A stretch of 64,000 nucleotides of DNA from the NCBI GenBank assembly GCA_017464305.1, contig JAFUDS010000007.1, positions 62,001 to 126,000 of the forward strand. Direction: 5' to 3'. The DNA comes from Clostridia bacterium. Lineage in GTDB: Bacteria > Bacillota > Clostridia > Christensenellales > Aristaeellaceae. The stretch's first letter is position 1, and each line of letters starts with the position of its first letter. This document shows positions 24,909 to 34,023 of the stretch, one piece after another. The notes beneath the pieces are model-generated. The model was not told the DNA's origin and made no database searches. It worked only from the letters and a program-made list of their open reading frames with translations. The position numbers were made by a program, and so were the translations under genes.

Positions 24909-25649
24909 TTATCTAAAATCATATTCCGCGGCCGCGGAATCCGGCTCAGGTGTCGCTGTGAGGAAGATTTCATAATGGGTATAATCATCCTCCGAGGCGT
25001 ATCCCTCGTAATCCTCGCTGTGGTCCGAATAGGTATCCGGCCCCCGGGTCGCCTCCGACCCGCTCTGCACGCCCAGGCCATCCCAATACCCTTCCAGCGG
25101 GAAGATGATGGTCATCTGTATCCAGTTGACCCCGTCCCGATACTGATTGGGATAATAGGCATAATAAACATAGGGCACTGTGCCATTCAGAACCTCTACC
25201 TGATCCTCAAAGGAATTTTCCGGATTCTTCGCCGCCTTTTGCATCCGCTGAGTAGGCACCTTCAGGGCCTCCTCCCGCGTGGTGGTCTCCGGCGCCAAAG
25301 CCTGCAGAAAGGAGGCGGCAATCCGGGGAAAGCGGCTCAGATCGCTGACCCGCACCTCCAAGCTGTTGATGCTGGAGGCAAAAAGCTGAGCCGTAATCTC
25401 CACCTTCTCCGGCGTCTCCGCCTCCGGCAGGTCCGTAATGCCGAAAACCTCAAAGCTGGCGTAGGCCTCGAACAGGCTGTTCACCCCCGGCTCCCCCTGC
25501 TCGATCAGGAAGCGATTCGCCGTTTCCACGTAGCTTTTCAATATCCGCTGGCCCTCCGTGTTCTCTGGCCAACGAGTATCCGCCTGGGCGACGCTGACCA
25601 TGAGCGCCAGCCAGAGCGCCGCCAGGCAAAGGAATCTCCGTTTTACCAT
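24909..25649 (-). CDS. Secreted protein of unknown function
   Basis: 246 residues with a clear Sec signal (MVKRRFLCLAALWLALMVSV, then AQA|DT). The mature protein is helical and then beta-rich, with a late Tyr/Asp/Glu-rich segment. No family recognised. The ATG overlaps the end of the cytidylate-kinase-like gene by 7 bp, and a GGA-rich site precedes it, so the two are translationally coupled. The longer open frame upstream is the shadow of that gene. Confidence 0.7.
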   Translation of the reverse strand: MVKRRFLCLAALWLALMVSVAQADTRWPENTEGQRILKSYVETANRFLIEQGEPGVNSLFEAYASFEVFGITDLPEAETPEKVEITAQLFASSINSLEVRVSDLSRFPRIAASFLQALAPETTTREEALKVPTQRMQKAAKNPENSFEDQVEVLNGTVPYVYYAYYPNQYRDGVNWIQMTIIFPLEGYWDGLGVQSGSEATRGPDTYSDHSEDYEGYASEDDYTHYEIFLTATPEPDSAAAEYDFR

Positions 25650-26293
25650 GCTTCCGGATCCTTCAGCTCTGCTTTCTTCTCCCTCAGGGACACACAGGTC
25701 GCGATCAGCTCCACCGCTCCGGTAACACCCAAAGCGCCGGTATCCACGCACAGGTCGTAGTTGTTGACGTCGCCCCATGTCCCCGTGGCATAATAATTAT
25801 AGTAGGAGGCCCGTTGCTTGTCCGCCTTTTTCAATTGTTCCTCCGCCTTGATGGGGTCGGCGCCATAGTATTCCACAATGCGGCGCACCCGCTCCTCCTT
25901 GTCCGCCTTGATGAACACGTTCAGCACGTTCCCCTGATCCCGCAGCACATAATCAGCGCAGCGGCCCACGATGACGCAGGGCCCTTCTCCAGCGATGCGG
26001 CGGATGGTGTCAAACTGGGCCAGGAAAATCCGGTGATTCAGCGGCATGTCCAGATACATAGCCGAGGCATCCCCCACCGTCTGCGTCCCGCTCATCATGG
26101 AGAAAAGGAAATTCCTGGTATTTTTCTCGTCGTGCTCCTCCAGCAGATCCTGGCAGATGCCGCTGTCCTTGGCCACCTCAGCCAGCAGCTCCTTGTCATA
26201 AAAAGGAATGTTCAATTTCTCCGCCAGCAGCCGGGCCACATAACGCCCACCGGAACCATACTGCCGTCCTACGGTGATGATCGTGTTTGCCAT
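25643..26293 (-). CDS. Cytidylate-kinase-like P-loop protein
   Basis: 216 residues. TIITVGRQYGSGGRYVARLLAEKL is the P-loop, in the GSGG form typical of the Cytidylate_kin2 family, followed by IPFYDKELLAEVAKDSGI. GPCVIVGRCADYVLRD, VFIKADKEERVRRI, NYYATGTWGDVNNYDLCVDTGALG complete the family pattern. These proteins are widespread in Clostridia and the substrate is not known; they are distinct from the essential Cmk. The ATG at 26293 has AAGGAGGG upstream; the two codons before it would need a TTG start. Confidence 0.87.
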   Translation of the reverse strand: MANTIITVGRQYGSGGRYVARLLAEKLNIPFYDKELLAEVAKDSGICQDLLEEHDEKNTRNFLFSMMSGTQTVGDASAMYLDMPLNHRIFLAQFDTIRRIAGEGPCVIVGRCADYVLRDQGNVLNVFIKADKEERVRRIVEYYGADPIKAEEQLKKADKQRASYYNYYATGTWGDVNNYDLCVDTGALGVTGAVELIATCVSLREKKAELKDPEAW

Positions 26294-26347
26294 AAACAAA
26301 ATCCCTCCTTATGAAATTATTCGCCCCTATGGCCTCCCGTCGGAAAA

Positions 26348-26377
26348 AGTATACCACAGGATGTAGAATTCCGTCAA
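26348..26377 (-). promoter_or_regulatory. Promoter of the cytidylate-kinase-like gene
   Basis: TTGACG (26372-26377), 18 bp, TATACT (26348-26353) on the minus strand. Confidence 0.7.
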
Positions 26378-26447
26378 GATTCTTGCCTTTTTTTCCTTTT
26401 TTTGGTACACTGCTTCCCGTAGCTTTTTCCTTGGAGGAGGAAGCGCT

Positions 26448-26480
26448 ATGAGAGTTGATTTTGATCGTATTTGCGGATGA
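26448..26480 (+). CDS. Possible 10-codon ORF with a strong ribosome-binding site
   Basis: GGAGGAGG lies 7 bp before an ATG that opens MRVDFDRICG and then meets TGA. Within the 312-bp gap between 26294 and 26605 this is the only gene-like signal besides the leftward promoter at 26348-26377. It could be a leader peptide for the downstream membrane protein or the start of a gene broken by mutation. After the TGA the same frame stays open for another 24 codons (RFPLRREDAESYVHQVICLR), which fits a decayed gene. Confidence 0.25.
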   Translation: MRVDFDRICG

Positions 26481-26605
26481 AGGTTTCCCCTACGACGCGA
26501 GGACGCAGAATCTTATGTTCATCAAGTCATATGTCTTCGCGATGGCTGAAGCACATCCGTATTCCATCTCTGCAGGATCGAAAGAGAATCGAGGTTTGAT
26601 GGCCC

Positions 26606-27229
26606 ATGAAGACACCTGTCAACAAACAAACCCTCCGCCAGCACATTACCTATTCCTGGTGGAAATATGCCCTGCTGATTATCCTGGGGGCGCTGCTGGT
26701 GAATCTGTATTTCACCGTCACCGCCTACCGCTCCCCGGAGAGCAAAAAGGTCAGCCTATATATCTACGGCTACGGAAACGAGGCCGAGCTGAACGCCTAC
26801 ATGGCCCGGGTGCAGGAAGAACAGATGCCGGACATGGAGGAGATGAACGCTCTGCTGCTAGCCACGGACGCCACCTATGGGCCCATGCAGCTTTCCACCT
26901 ACGTGGCCGCAGGCGAAGGGGATGTGTATCTCCTGCCCCGGGATCAGTTCGTCTCCCTGGCCACCTCTGGCGCCTGGCTGCCCCTCGAAGAGGAAGAGGA
27001 GCTCACTTCCCTCTTCACGGAGCGGGACATCAGCCTGCAATCCGGCTGGCGGCGGGATTCGGACACCGGCGAAAGCCATCTCTTCGGCATTCCTATCGCC
27101 AAGCTCCCTGGCCTGGAAAAGCTAATCATGGTAGAGAATGGATACCTTGCCGTGCTGGTCACCAATGGCAACGACGACAACGTGCTCCACTTCCTAAAAA
27201 TCTTCTGCGAAGATATGCTGCAGGAGTAA
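26606..27229 (+). CDS. Membrane-anchored protein of unknown function
   Basis: 207 residues. A short cytoplasmic start (TYSWWKYALLIILGALLVNL gives one membrane helix, ~16-36) is followed by an extracytoplasmic domain with LLATDATYGPMQLSTYVAAGEGDVYLLPRDQF, which recalls truncated solute-binding folds. No catalytic motif. GAGG lies upstream of the ATG. The stop codon is inside the hairpin at 27227-27266. An overlapping frame (26455-27267) is open but has neither start nor protein-like content. Confidence 0.7.
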   Translation: MKTPVNKQTLRQHITYSWWKYALLIILGALLVNLYFTVTAYRSPESKKVSLYIYGYGNEAELNAYMARVQEEQMPDMEEMNALLLATDATYGPMQLSTYVAAGEGDVYLLPRDQFVSLATSGAWLPLEEEEELTSLFTERDISLQSGWRRDSDTGESHLFGIPIAKLPGLEKLIMVENGYLAVLVTNGNDDNVLHFLKIFCEDMLQE

Positions 27230-27266
27230 GCAAATCCCCCTCCCGGAAGGGAGGGGGATTTGCTTA
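27227..27266. terminator. Very strong hairpin shared by convergent genes
   Basis: A perfect 18-bp inverted repeat (27227-27244 and 27249-27266) around the loop GGAA, arms beginning TAAGCAAATCCCCCTCCC. It includes the stop codon of the membrane-protein gene and also borders the duplicated guaB end at 27264-27292. It would act in both directions. Confidence 0.8.
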
Positions 27267-27292
27267 ATTGCTACGGCTATAGTTAGGTGCCT
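27264..27292 (-). repeat. Second copy of the guaB 3' end
   Basis: 29 bp matching the true guaB terminus at 27341-27369 at 26 positions. The copied codons would read AP, then a premature TAA, so it is non-coding. It lies 77 bp downstream of the original, with a CTCCC/GGGAG hairpin after each copy. Confidence 0.85.
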
Positions 27293-27306
27293 TCTCTCCC
27301 AAAAGT

Positions 27307-27333
27307 ATTCCCCTCCCGGGCAGGGAGGGGAAT
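27307..27333 (-). terminator. guaB terminator hairpin
   Basis: A perfect 11-bp stem ATTCCCCTCCC-GGGCA-GGGAGGGGAAT 8 bp after the guaB stop, followed on the minus strand by ACTTTTGGG. Confidence 0.7.
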
Positions 27334-27340
27334 AAAAGAT

Positions 27341-28822
<1,482 letters not shown>

Positions 28823-28834
28823 TTATTGTCGGAT

Positions 28835-28864
28835 ATGTTATCAAAAGTCCGCGTCCCTTGTCAA
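28835..28864 (-). promoter_or_regulatory. guaB promoter
   Basis: Perfect TTGACA (28859-28864), 18 bp, TAACAT (28835-28840); the leader is only ~35 nt, too short for a riboswitch. Confidence 0.7.
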
Positions 28865-28905
28865 ATTACAATGATGTTAAATCTATGTGACAATCCTGTC
28901 ATATT

Positions 28906-29727
28906 TTATCCCTTCACGCCACCCAGGGCGATGCCCTCCACGAACTGCTTCTGCAGGAAGATATACAGCACGAAGGGAAACAGGAAGGTCAGCGTCGCCC
29001 CGGCCATCACCATGCCGTAATTCGTCGTGGAATTGCTGGCCAGGGTGGACATGGTCACCGGCAGTACCCGCATCTCGCTGCGGGTGTTGATGATCAGCGG
29101 CCAGAGAAAGTTGTTCCAGGCCGCGTTGAAGGTAAAGATGGTCAGGGTCACCAGCGCCGGCTGCACCAGGGGCAGAGCGATGGAAACGAACCGCCGCACC
29201 TCGCCACAGCCGTCGATCTCCGCCGCCTCCAGCAGCTCGTTGGGCACCGCCACCATGAACTGACGCATGAGGAAGATGCCGAAGGCCCCCACCATGGGCA
29301 GAATCAGGGCGGCATAGGTGTTGGTCAGCCCTGCCCGGTTGATCATGACGAACATGGGAATCAGCACCACCTGCCCGGGGATCATCATGGTGGCCAGGTA
29401 TCCCTGGAACAGGGCCTCCTTATGGGGCACCGGCTTTTTCTCGAAGCCATAGGCCGCCATGGCGGAAACGATATCCACCAGCAGGCAGGAACCCACCACG
29501 GTGATGATGCTGTTTTTCAGCGCCGTACCGAAATCCCGCTTCACGATGGCGTACCAGTAGTTGTAAAAGCTGGGCCGCAAGTCCTTCAGCTTGATGTACA
29601 GCGATTCGGAGTCCGTAAAGGACACCGCCACCATGTAGATCAGCGGCAGCAGACACAACACCGCGAAGAAGGTGACCAGCACGATGCCCAATCCCACCCA
29701 GGGAGAAATCCGCTTTTTCTTTTTCAT
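28906..29727 (-). CDS. Carbohydrate ABC transporter permease, MalG type (importer 1)
   Basis: 273 residues with six membrane segments and the cytoplasmic EAA loop NELLEAAEIDGCGEVRRFVSIALPLVQPAL that docks the ATPase. It is the second permease of a CUT1 sugar importer; its start overlaps the MalF-type gene by 4 bp. No ATPase gene is in the operon, so a shared MsmK-like ATPase elsewhere must power it. Context with NamZ and MurQ suggests amino-sugar or muropeptide cargo, which is inference. Confidence 0.93.
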   Translation of the reverse strand: MKKKKRISPWVGLGIVLVTFFAVLCLLPLIYMVAVSFTDSESLYIKLKDLRPSFYNYWYAIVKRDFGTALKNSIITVVGSCLLVDIVSAMAAYGFEKKPVPHKEALFQGYLATMMIPGQVVLIPMFVMINRAGLTNTYAALILPMVGAFGIFLMRQFMVAVPNELLEAAEIDGCGEVRRFVSIALPLVQPALVTLTIFTFNAAWNNFLWPLIINTRSEMRVLPVTMSTLASNSTTNYGMVMAGATLTFLFPFVLYIFLQKQFVEGIALGGVKG

Positions 29728-30635
29728 GCGTCCTTCTCCTTAAACAATGTCGTCTGAACCAGATGGATCAGCAGGATCACGATCAGCAGGCAGATGGCCA
29801 CCGCGCTGGCGTAACCGAAGTTCTTATCCTGGAAGGCGAAGGTGTAAATCACATACGCCACGGTATAGGTCGCTCGGCCGGGCCCGCCCCCCGTCATCTT
29901 GTATACCAAATCGAACACCTGGAAGGAGCCGATGATCCCCAGGGTCACGATCATGTAGGTAATGGGCTTCAGGATCGGCAGGGTAATATACCAGAACCGC
30001 TTCAGCGGCGTGGCCCCGTCCACGATGGCAGCCTCCCGCACATCGGCGGAAACATTCATCACCCCGGCGTAATAGATCACCATGTAGTATCCCGTGTTCT
30101 TCCAAATGGCCACCACCGCCACGCTGGGCAGGGCGGAAGCCTTCTTTCCCAGGAAGTTGACCGCCTTGCCGCCGAAAGCCTCGATCACCTGGTTAATGAG
30201 CCCGCCCTTGGGCTGGTACATGATGTTCCATACCGTGGCGGAGGCGATGAGGCTGACGATGACCGGGATGAAGATGACGCTGCGCATGAGGGAGCCATAT
30301 CGGTTCTTCATATGCTCCGCGATGAACACCGCCAGTAGCAGGGAGAGCACCGTCTGGGCTGGCACGGTGATCAGCACATAGCGCACCGTGTTGCTCAGGG
30401 ACTCCGTCAGCACCCGATTGGAAAACAGCCGGGCATAGTTATCCAGCCCGATCCATTGCGGCGGGGAGGCCATGTTGTACTTCGTAAAGGAATAGAACAG
30501 GGAAAGGAAGATGGGCACCACGTTAAAGGTCATCATCAGCACAAAGCTGGGCAGGATGAACAAAATCCCCACCAGTATCTGTCGGCGGGTCCGGGGGCTC
30601 ATTCGCTTTCTCGGTTTCGCGGCGATGGTTGTCAT
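29724..30635 (-). CDS. Carbohydrate ABC transporter permease, MalF type (importer 1)
   Basis: 303 residues, six predicted helices. The first is ILVGILFILPSFVLMMTF; the EAA loop is SADVREAAIVDGATPLKRFWYITLPILKP. It forms the membrane channel with the MalG-type partner downstream, which it overlaps by 4 bp. It follows the binding-protein gene by 68 bp, with a GC-rich hairpin (30664-30693) in between that probably lowers permease expression relative to the binding protein. Confidence 0.93.
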   Translation of the reverse strand: MTTIAAKPRKRMSPRTRRQILVGILFILPSFVLMMTFNVVPIFLSLFYSFTKYNMASPPQWIGLDNYARLFSNRVLTESLSNTVRYVLITVPAQTVLSLLLAVFIAEHMKNRYGSLMRSVIFIPVIVSLIASATVWNIMYQPKGGLINQVIEAFGGKAVNFLGKKASALPSVAVVAIWKNTGYYMVIYYAGVMNVSADVREAAIVDGATPLKRFWYITLPILKPITYMIVTLGIIGSFQVFDLVYKMTGGGPGRATYTVAYVIYTFAFQDKNFGYASAVAICLLIVILLIHLVQTTLFKEKDA

Positions 30636-30663
30636 TTCTGGAAAATTCCTTCCTTGATAAAAT

Positions 30664-30693
30664 GGGCTCCGGCGGGCGCTGCCGCCGGAGCCC
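30664..30693 (-). terminator. Intra-operon hairpin between binding protein and permeases
   Basis: Stem GGGCTCCGGCGG / CCGCCGGAGCCC, followed leftward by ATTTTATC. Leaky terminators or RNA-stabilising hairpins at this point are common in sugar ABC operons. Confidence 0.7.
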
Positions 30694-30703
30694 GGAAAAA
30701 GCC

Positions 30704-31942
30704 TTACTGCTTAATCTGTTCCGCGTAGTAGGTCATGGTGTTGTCCAGCACTTCCTGAGGAGTCAGGTCGCCCATGAACATCATCTGGATGTTGGCCTGC
30801 AGCTCCTTCTCGAAGGAAGCCTTACCCTCGAATTCGCTGACCACGTACACATCGTCGATGTGCTCAGAGGTCAGGGCGGTGTAGGCTTCGTTCTGGGTGT
30901 AGGTGGCATCCTTGGTGAAGGGGGGCAGATAGAACACTTCGGAGTGGAATCGATCCATCACTGCGCCGGAGGTCACCAGGGTCAGGGCCTTCACGGCCAG
31001 CTCTTCATTGCCCCGTTCCTTGGCCTTGGAAGCCACGGCGAAGGAGTCGGTAGCCGTCCGGGCGCCATAGCCCGCCGGGCCCTTCAGGGAGAAGAAGTAT
31101 TCCCAGTTCACACCGTTGTTGGTGAAGGTGTTGCCCTTGTTCAGGTCCGCCACCACAAAGGCAACTTCGCCCGCGGCGAATTTGTCGATGGATTCGCCCT
31201 CGGAGACGATGGTCTCGTCGAAGATGCCCTCATCCGCGAACTTCTTCAGGAATTCCAGCGTCTGCAGGCCCGCTTCGTTGTTGATGGCGATTTCGCCATT
31301 CTCGTCCAGCATGGTGCCGCCCGCCTGGAAGTAATAGGGCCAGAAGGCCAGCATCAGCGCGCTGGTACCGGTGGTGGCGCCCCAGTTCTGCAGGAAGCCC
31401 TGCTTGCCAGTCTTCTCCTGCACGGTCTTGCAGGCCTCGATGAAGGCGTCCCACTCTTCGGGGAAGGCTTCGATGCCGGCTTCCGCCAGGATGTCCTTGT
31501 TCACAAAGCCCATAGCCACGCCGTCATCCATGGGGACGATGACATGCTCGCCCGCGGCGTTGACGGGGCCAGTGGCCCACAGCAGGTAGTTATCCTTCTC
31601 TTCGTCGGTCAGGTAGCTGTCCAGGCCCAGCAACAGATCCGCCTGCACCAGGTCGTAGTTATCCGTCACATAGACCACATCCGGGCCGTCGTTGTTCAGC
31701 AGGCCGGTGTAGATGGTGGTGTTATAATCGCTCCAGGAGAGGATCTCCACTTTGACTTCCACGTTGTTTTCCTCTTCGAAGGGATCAAACACGCCATCCC
31801 AGAAATCCTGGTCGGAGATGCCGTCGCCGAACTGATACTGGGGAATCCAGACCGTCAGGGTCTTCTTCTCCTCCGCCGCGGCGAAGCTCAGGCAGGAGAG
31901 CAGCAGCGCAAGGCTCAGCACAATGGAAACAATCCGTTTCAT
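30704..31942 (-). CDS. Extracellular sugar-binding protein (SBP family 1) of importer 1
   Basis: 412 residues. The signal peptide is MKRIVSIVLSLALLLSCLSF followed by AAAEE. A Cys is present (LLSC) but the lipobox is poor, so secretion by signal peptidase I or lipid anchoring are both possible. The mature protein has the SBP_bac_1 pattern (LTVWIPQYQFGDG; DVVYVTDNYDLVQADLLLGLDSYL; VIVPMDDGVAMGFVNKDIL). It captures an oligosaccharide for the two permeases downstream. The ATG at 31942, after AAAGGATGG, fits the signal peptide better than the upstream in-frame codon. Confidence 0.93.
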   Translation of the reverse strand: MKRIVSIVLSLALLLSCLSFAAAEEKKTLTVWIPQYQFGDGISDQDFWDGVFDPFEEENNVEVKVEILSWSDYNTTIYTGLLNNDGPDVVYVTDNYDLVQADLLLGLDSYLTDEEKDNYLLWATGPVNAAGEHVIVPMDDGVAMGFVNKDILAEAGIEAFPEEWDAFIEACKTVQEKTGKQGFLQNWGATTGTSALMLAFWPYYFQAGGTMLDENGEIAINNEAGLQTLEFLKKFADEGIFDETIVSEGESIDKFAAGEVAFVVADLNKGNTFTNNGVNWEYFFSLKGPAGYGARTATDSFAVASKAKERGNEELAVKALTLVTSGAVMDRFHSEVFYLPPFTKDATYTQNEAYTALTSEHIDDVYVVSEFEGKASFEKELQANIQMMFMGDLTPQEVLDNTMTYYAEQIKQ

Positions 31943-31967
31943 TTGGGTTAACCATCCTTTCTTTTCA

Positions 31968-32025
31968 TGACGCCTCCGCGTCAAAATCTTGGATACATTA
32001 TATCAATTCCGATTTTTTCCGTCAA
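31968..32025 (-). promoter_or_regulatory. Promoter and palindrome of importer 1
   Basis: TTGACG (32020-32025), 17 bp, perfect TATAAT (31997-32002). Just downstream, a perfect palindrome TGACGC-CTCC-GCGTCA (31968-31983) lies between the -10 box and the ribosome-binding site, a usual operator position. Confidence 0.75.
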
Positions 32026-32053
32026 CCGTTTTTCCTGCTCCCCGCAGCGTGTT

Positions 32054-32821
32054 TCACGCCTGATGATACAGCTCCCAGGAGATGTCCGCTATCATCCGCT
32101 CATAGGTCGGCACGTCCGTTTCGTTGCCCATAAAGCAAACCAATAGGGGCGTTTCCCCCTCGATGATGCCCACGTCGTGGGTGGTGCCGTCATCCTCCCC
32201 CGTCTTGTGGGCGATGCGGGGCGCCTGCTCCAGGGTATGCAGCCGGAAGGGAATCTTCCCGTTCAGCCGCTGATGCCGCAGGGTCTTCAGCATCCTGGCG
32301 GAAGCTTCCGGGCTCACCAGCTCTCCCCGCCAGATTTTCTCCAGCAGCCAGGCCACGTCCTGGGCGGTGGTGGCGTTCTGAATCCCCCGCCGGGAGGCCT
32401 CCGCGTCAAACATCTTCCGCCGGAAGAAGGTATCCTGGAGGCCCAGGCGCTCATGGATGAAATCCAGCAGCCGGGGAATGGTATAGAAATCCGCCAGCAC
32501 ATTGGTGGCGGTGTTGTCGCTGACGATGATCATCAGCTCCACCAGATCCCGCAGGGACACCTCTTTCCCATCGTCCAGATAGGTCAGCACCCCACAGGAG
32601 GGCACGCAGTCCTCCCGGCGGACGGGAATCTTATCTCCCGGCCGGAAATCCCCGTCCTCAAAGCCCTGATAGATCGCCGCCATCAGGAACAGCTTGATGA
32701 CGCTGGCCGGCCCATGCACCGCCTCCGGCCGGTAGGCGAAGCTTTCTCCCGTCTTCAGGTTTTTACAGATAAAGCTGATGTTCCCCGGCAGGGTGTCCAG
32801 TTTTTCCTTGATCCATTCCAT
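32054..32821 (-). CDS. Class A beta-lactamase-like serine hydrolase without signal peptide
   Basis: 255 residues of the transpeptidase-like fold. SVIK (in HGPASVIKLFLMAA, ~40) is the active-site SxxK, SDN (in IIVSDNTATN, ~100) the second motif, and KTG (in APRIAHKTGEDDG) the third; a class A omega-loop Glu is not obvious (DAEASRRGIQN is the nearest region). With no leader peptide it should be cytoplasmic, where antibiotic resistance makes little sense. Its place beside NamZ and MurQ suggests hydrolysis of a muropeptide or peptide-linked amino sugar. Last gene of the serine hydrolase-NamZ-hydrolase unit. Confidence 0.85.
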   Translation of the reverse strand: MEWIKEKLDTLPGNISFICKNLKTGESFAYRPEAVHGPASVIKLFLMAAIYQGFEDGDFRPGDKIPVRREDCVPSCGVLTYLDDGKEVSLRDLVELMIIVSDNTATNVLADFYTIPRLLDFIHERLGLQDTFFRRKMFDAEASRRGIQNATTAQDVAWLLEKIWRGELVSPEASARMLKTLRHQRLNGKIPFRLHTLEQAPRIAHKTGEDDGTTHDVGIIEGETPLLVCFMGNETDVPTYERMIADISWELYHQA

Positions 32822-32842
32822 TTTACGTTTCCTCCGTCATGT

Positions 32843-33991
32843 TCATTCATACAGCAGGAAGGGTTCCCGCTGGCGCCGGAACTGCGCCCGCCCCTCCGCG
32901 AAGCGATCCAGAAATTGGGCCGCGTCCATCGTCCCCCGGCGATATTGGTCCGTCCCCAGCAGCTTATCGATGGTGTAGCTCTCCGTGGTCCAGCTGACCC
33001 ACTCCAGCTTTTCCGGATACAGTTCCCGAATCCCGTCCAGCAGCATCAAAGCCGCGGCCACCGGGTCCGCGCTTTCGGGCTCCAGGACATGCATCTGCAC
33101 CCCGGCGCACAGCTGCCCCGCGTGCTTGGAGAAGGTGGGCGTGAACCAGGCCGGGCGGAAATGAATCCCCGGCGTCTCCTTCTCCCCCATCCGCCGGGCC
33201 AGCCGATCCCCGTCGATCCAGGGCGCGCCGATATACTCAAAGGGCAGGGTGGTTCCCCGACCCTCAGAAACGTTAGTGCCCTCGAAAACGCAGGAACCGA
33301 TGTAGGCGAAGGCGCTATGGAAGCTGGGGCAATTGGGGGAAGGGGCCACCCAGGGCAGCGCCGCCTCCCAGGGCATCATCCCCCGCCGCCATCCTGCCAG
33401 GGGCGCGATATGCAGCTCCAGGCTGTCCAGCTGCAAGTGGGCCTTCACCCACCGGGCATATTCCCCGATGGTCATCCCATACCGGGTGGGCAGCGGATAC
33501 ATCCCCACATAGGAGGCAAAGGCGGGATCCAGCACCGTTCCCTGGATCAATTCCCCGCCCAGGGGATTGATCCGGTCCAGCACCACCACGGGTTTTCCCG
33601 CCTTGGCGCATTCCTCCATGGCGAAGGACAACGCGTACAGGTAGGTATAGAACCGGGCCCCCACATCCTGGATATCGAAGCAGAAGATGTCGAATTGCTG
33701 CAGCATCTCTGGGGTCAATCGGTGGTTGCCCCCATACACTGGCCAGACATTCAGCCCCGTGGCTTCGTCCTGATAAACCCCGATGGCCTCCCCCGCCTGG
33801 ATATTTCCCCGGATGCCGTGCTCCACAGCAAACAGGGCCGTCAAGTCAAATTGCTGATGCAAAATCTTGATGGTGGATTGAAAATCCCGGCTGATGCCGG
33901 TGGCGTTGGTCATGAGTCCCACTCGCCCCTGCCGCAGTACGTTGGCCACCGTCTCCAGCCGATCCACGCCGGATAAAACGCCCTTTTCCAT
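32843..33991 (-). CDS. namZ: NamZ-type exo-beta-N-acetylmuramidase (DUF1343)
   Basis: 382 residues, full-length DUF1343 family. Motifs: GRVGLMTNATGISRDFQSTI, LFAVEHGIRGNIQAGE, PVYGGNHRLTPEML, FDIQDVGARFYTYLYAL, VLDRINPLGG, and NVSEGRGTTLPFEYIGAPWID. Characterised members (B. subtilis NamZ/YbbC) release MurNAc from the non-reducing end of peptidoglycan fragments. Unlike those, this protein has no signal peptide, which places the reaction in the cytoplasm after import. The ATG at 33991 has AAGGAGGGAAGG upstream; it lies 32 bp after the class C hydrolase gene and 21 bp before the class A-like one. Confidence 0.88.
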   Translation of the reverse strand: MEKGVLSGVDRLETVANVLRQGRVGLMTNATGISRDFQSTIKILHQQFDLTALFAVEHGIRGNIQAGEAIGVYQDEATGLNVWPVYGGNHRLTPEMLQQFDIFCFDIQDVGARFYTYLYALSFAMEECAKAGKPVVVLDRINPLGGELIQGTVLDPAFASYVGMYPLPTRYGMTIGEYARWVKAHLQLDSLELHIAPLAGWRRGMMPWEAALPWVAPSPNCPSFHSAFAYIGSCVFEGTNVSEGRGTTLPFEYIGAPWIDGDRLARRMGEKETPGIHFRPAWFTPTFSKHAGQLCAGVQMHVLEPESADPVAAALMLLDGIRELYPEKLEWVSWTTESYTIDKLLGTDQYRRGTMDAAQFLDRFAEGRAQFRRQREPFLLYE

Positions 33992-34023
33992 GGTCCTTCC
34001 CTCCTTGTCTCTGCTCTTTTCGC

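Noticed and set aside
26478-26480. In-frame TGA as a selenocysteine codon
   Set aside because: The reading after it ends at another TGA within 25 codons and no SECIS-like hairpin is evident; no known selenoprotein motif.
26455-27267. 270-residue ORF overlapping the membrane-protein gene
   Set aside because: It would need a TTG start, reads Arg/Gly/Ala-rich as an out-of-frame shadow, and lacks domain features.
32054-32821. Antibiotic-resistance beta-lactamase
   Set aside because: SxxK, SDN and KTG motifs are present, but there is no export signal and no clear omega-loop Glu, and the gene sits in a cell-wall recycling locus.
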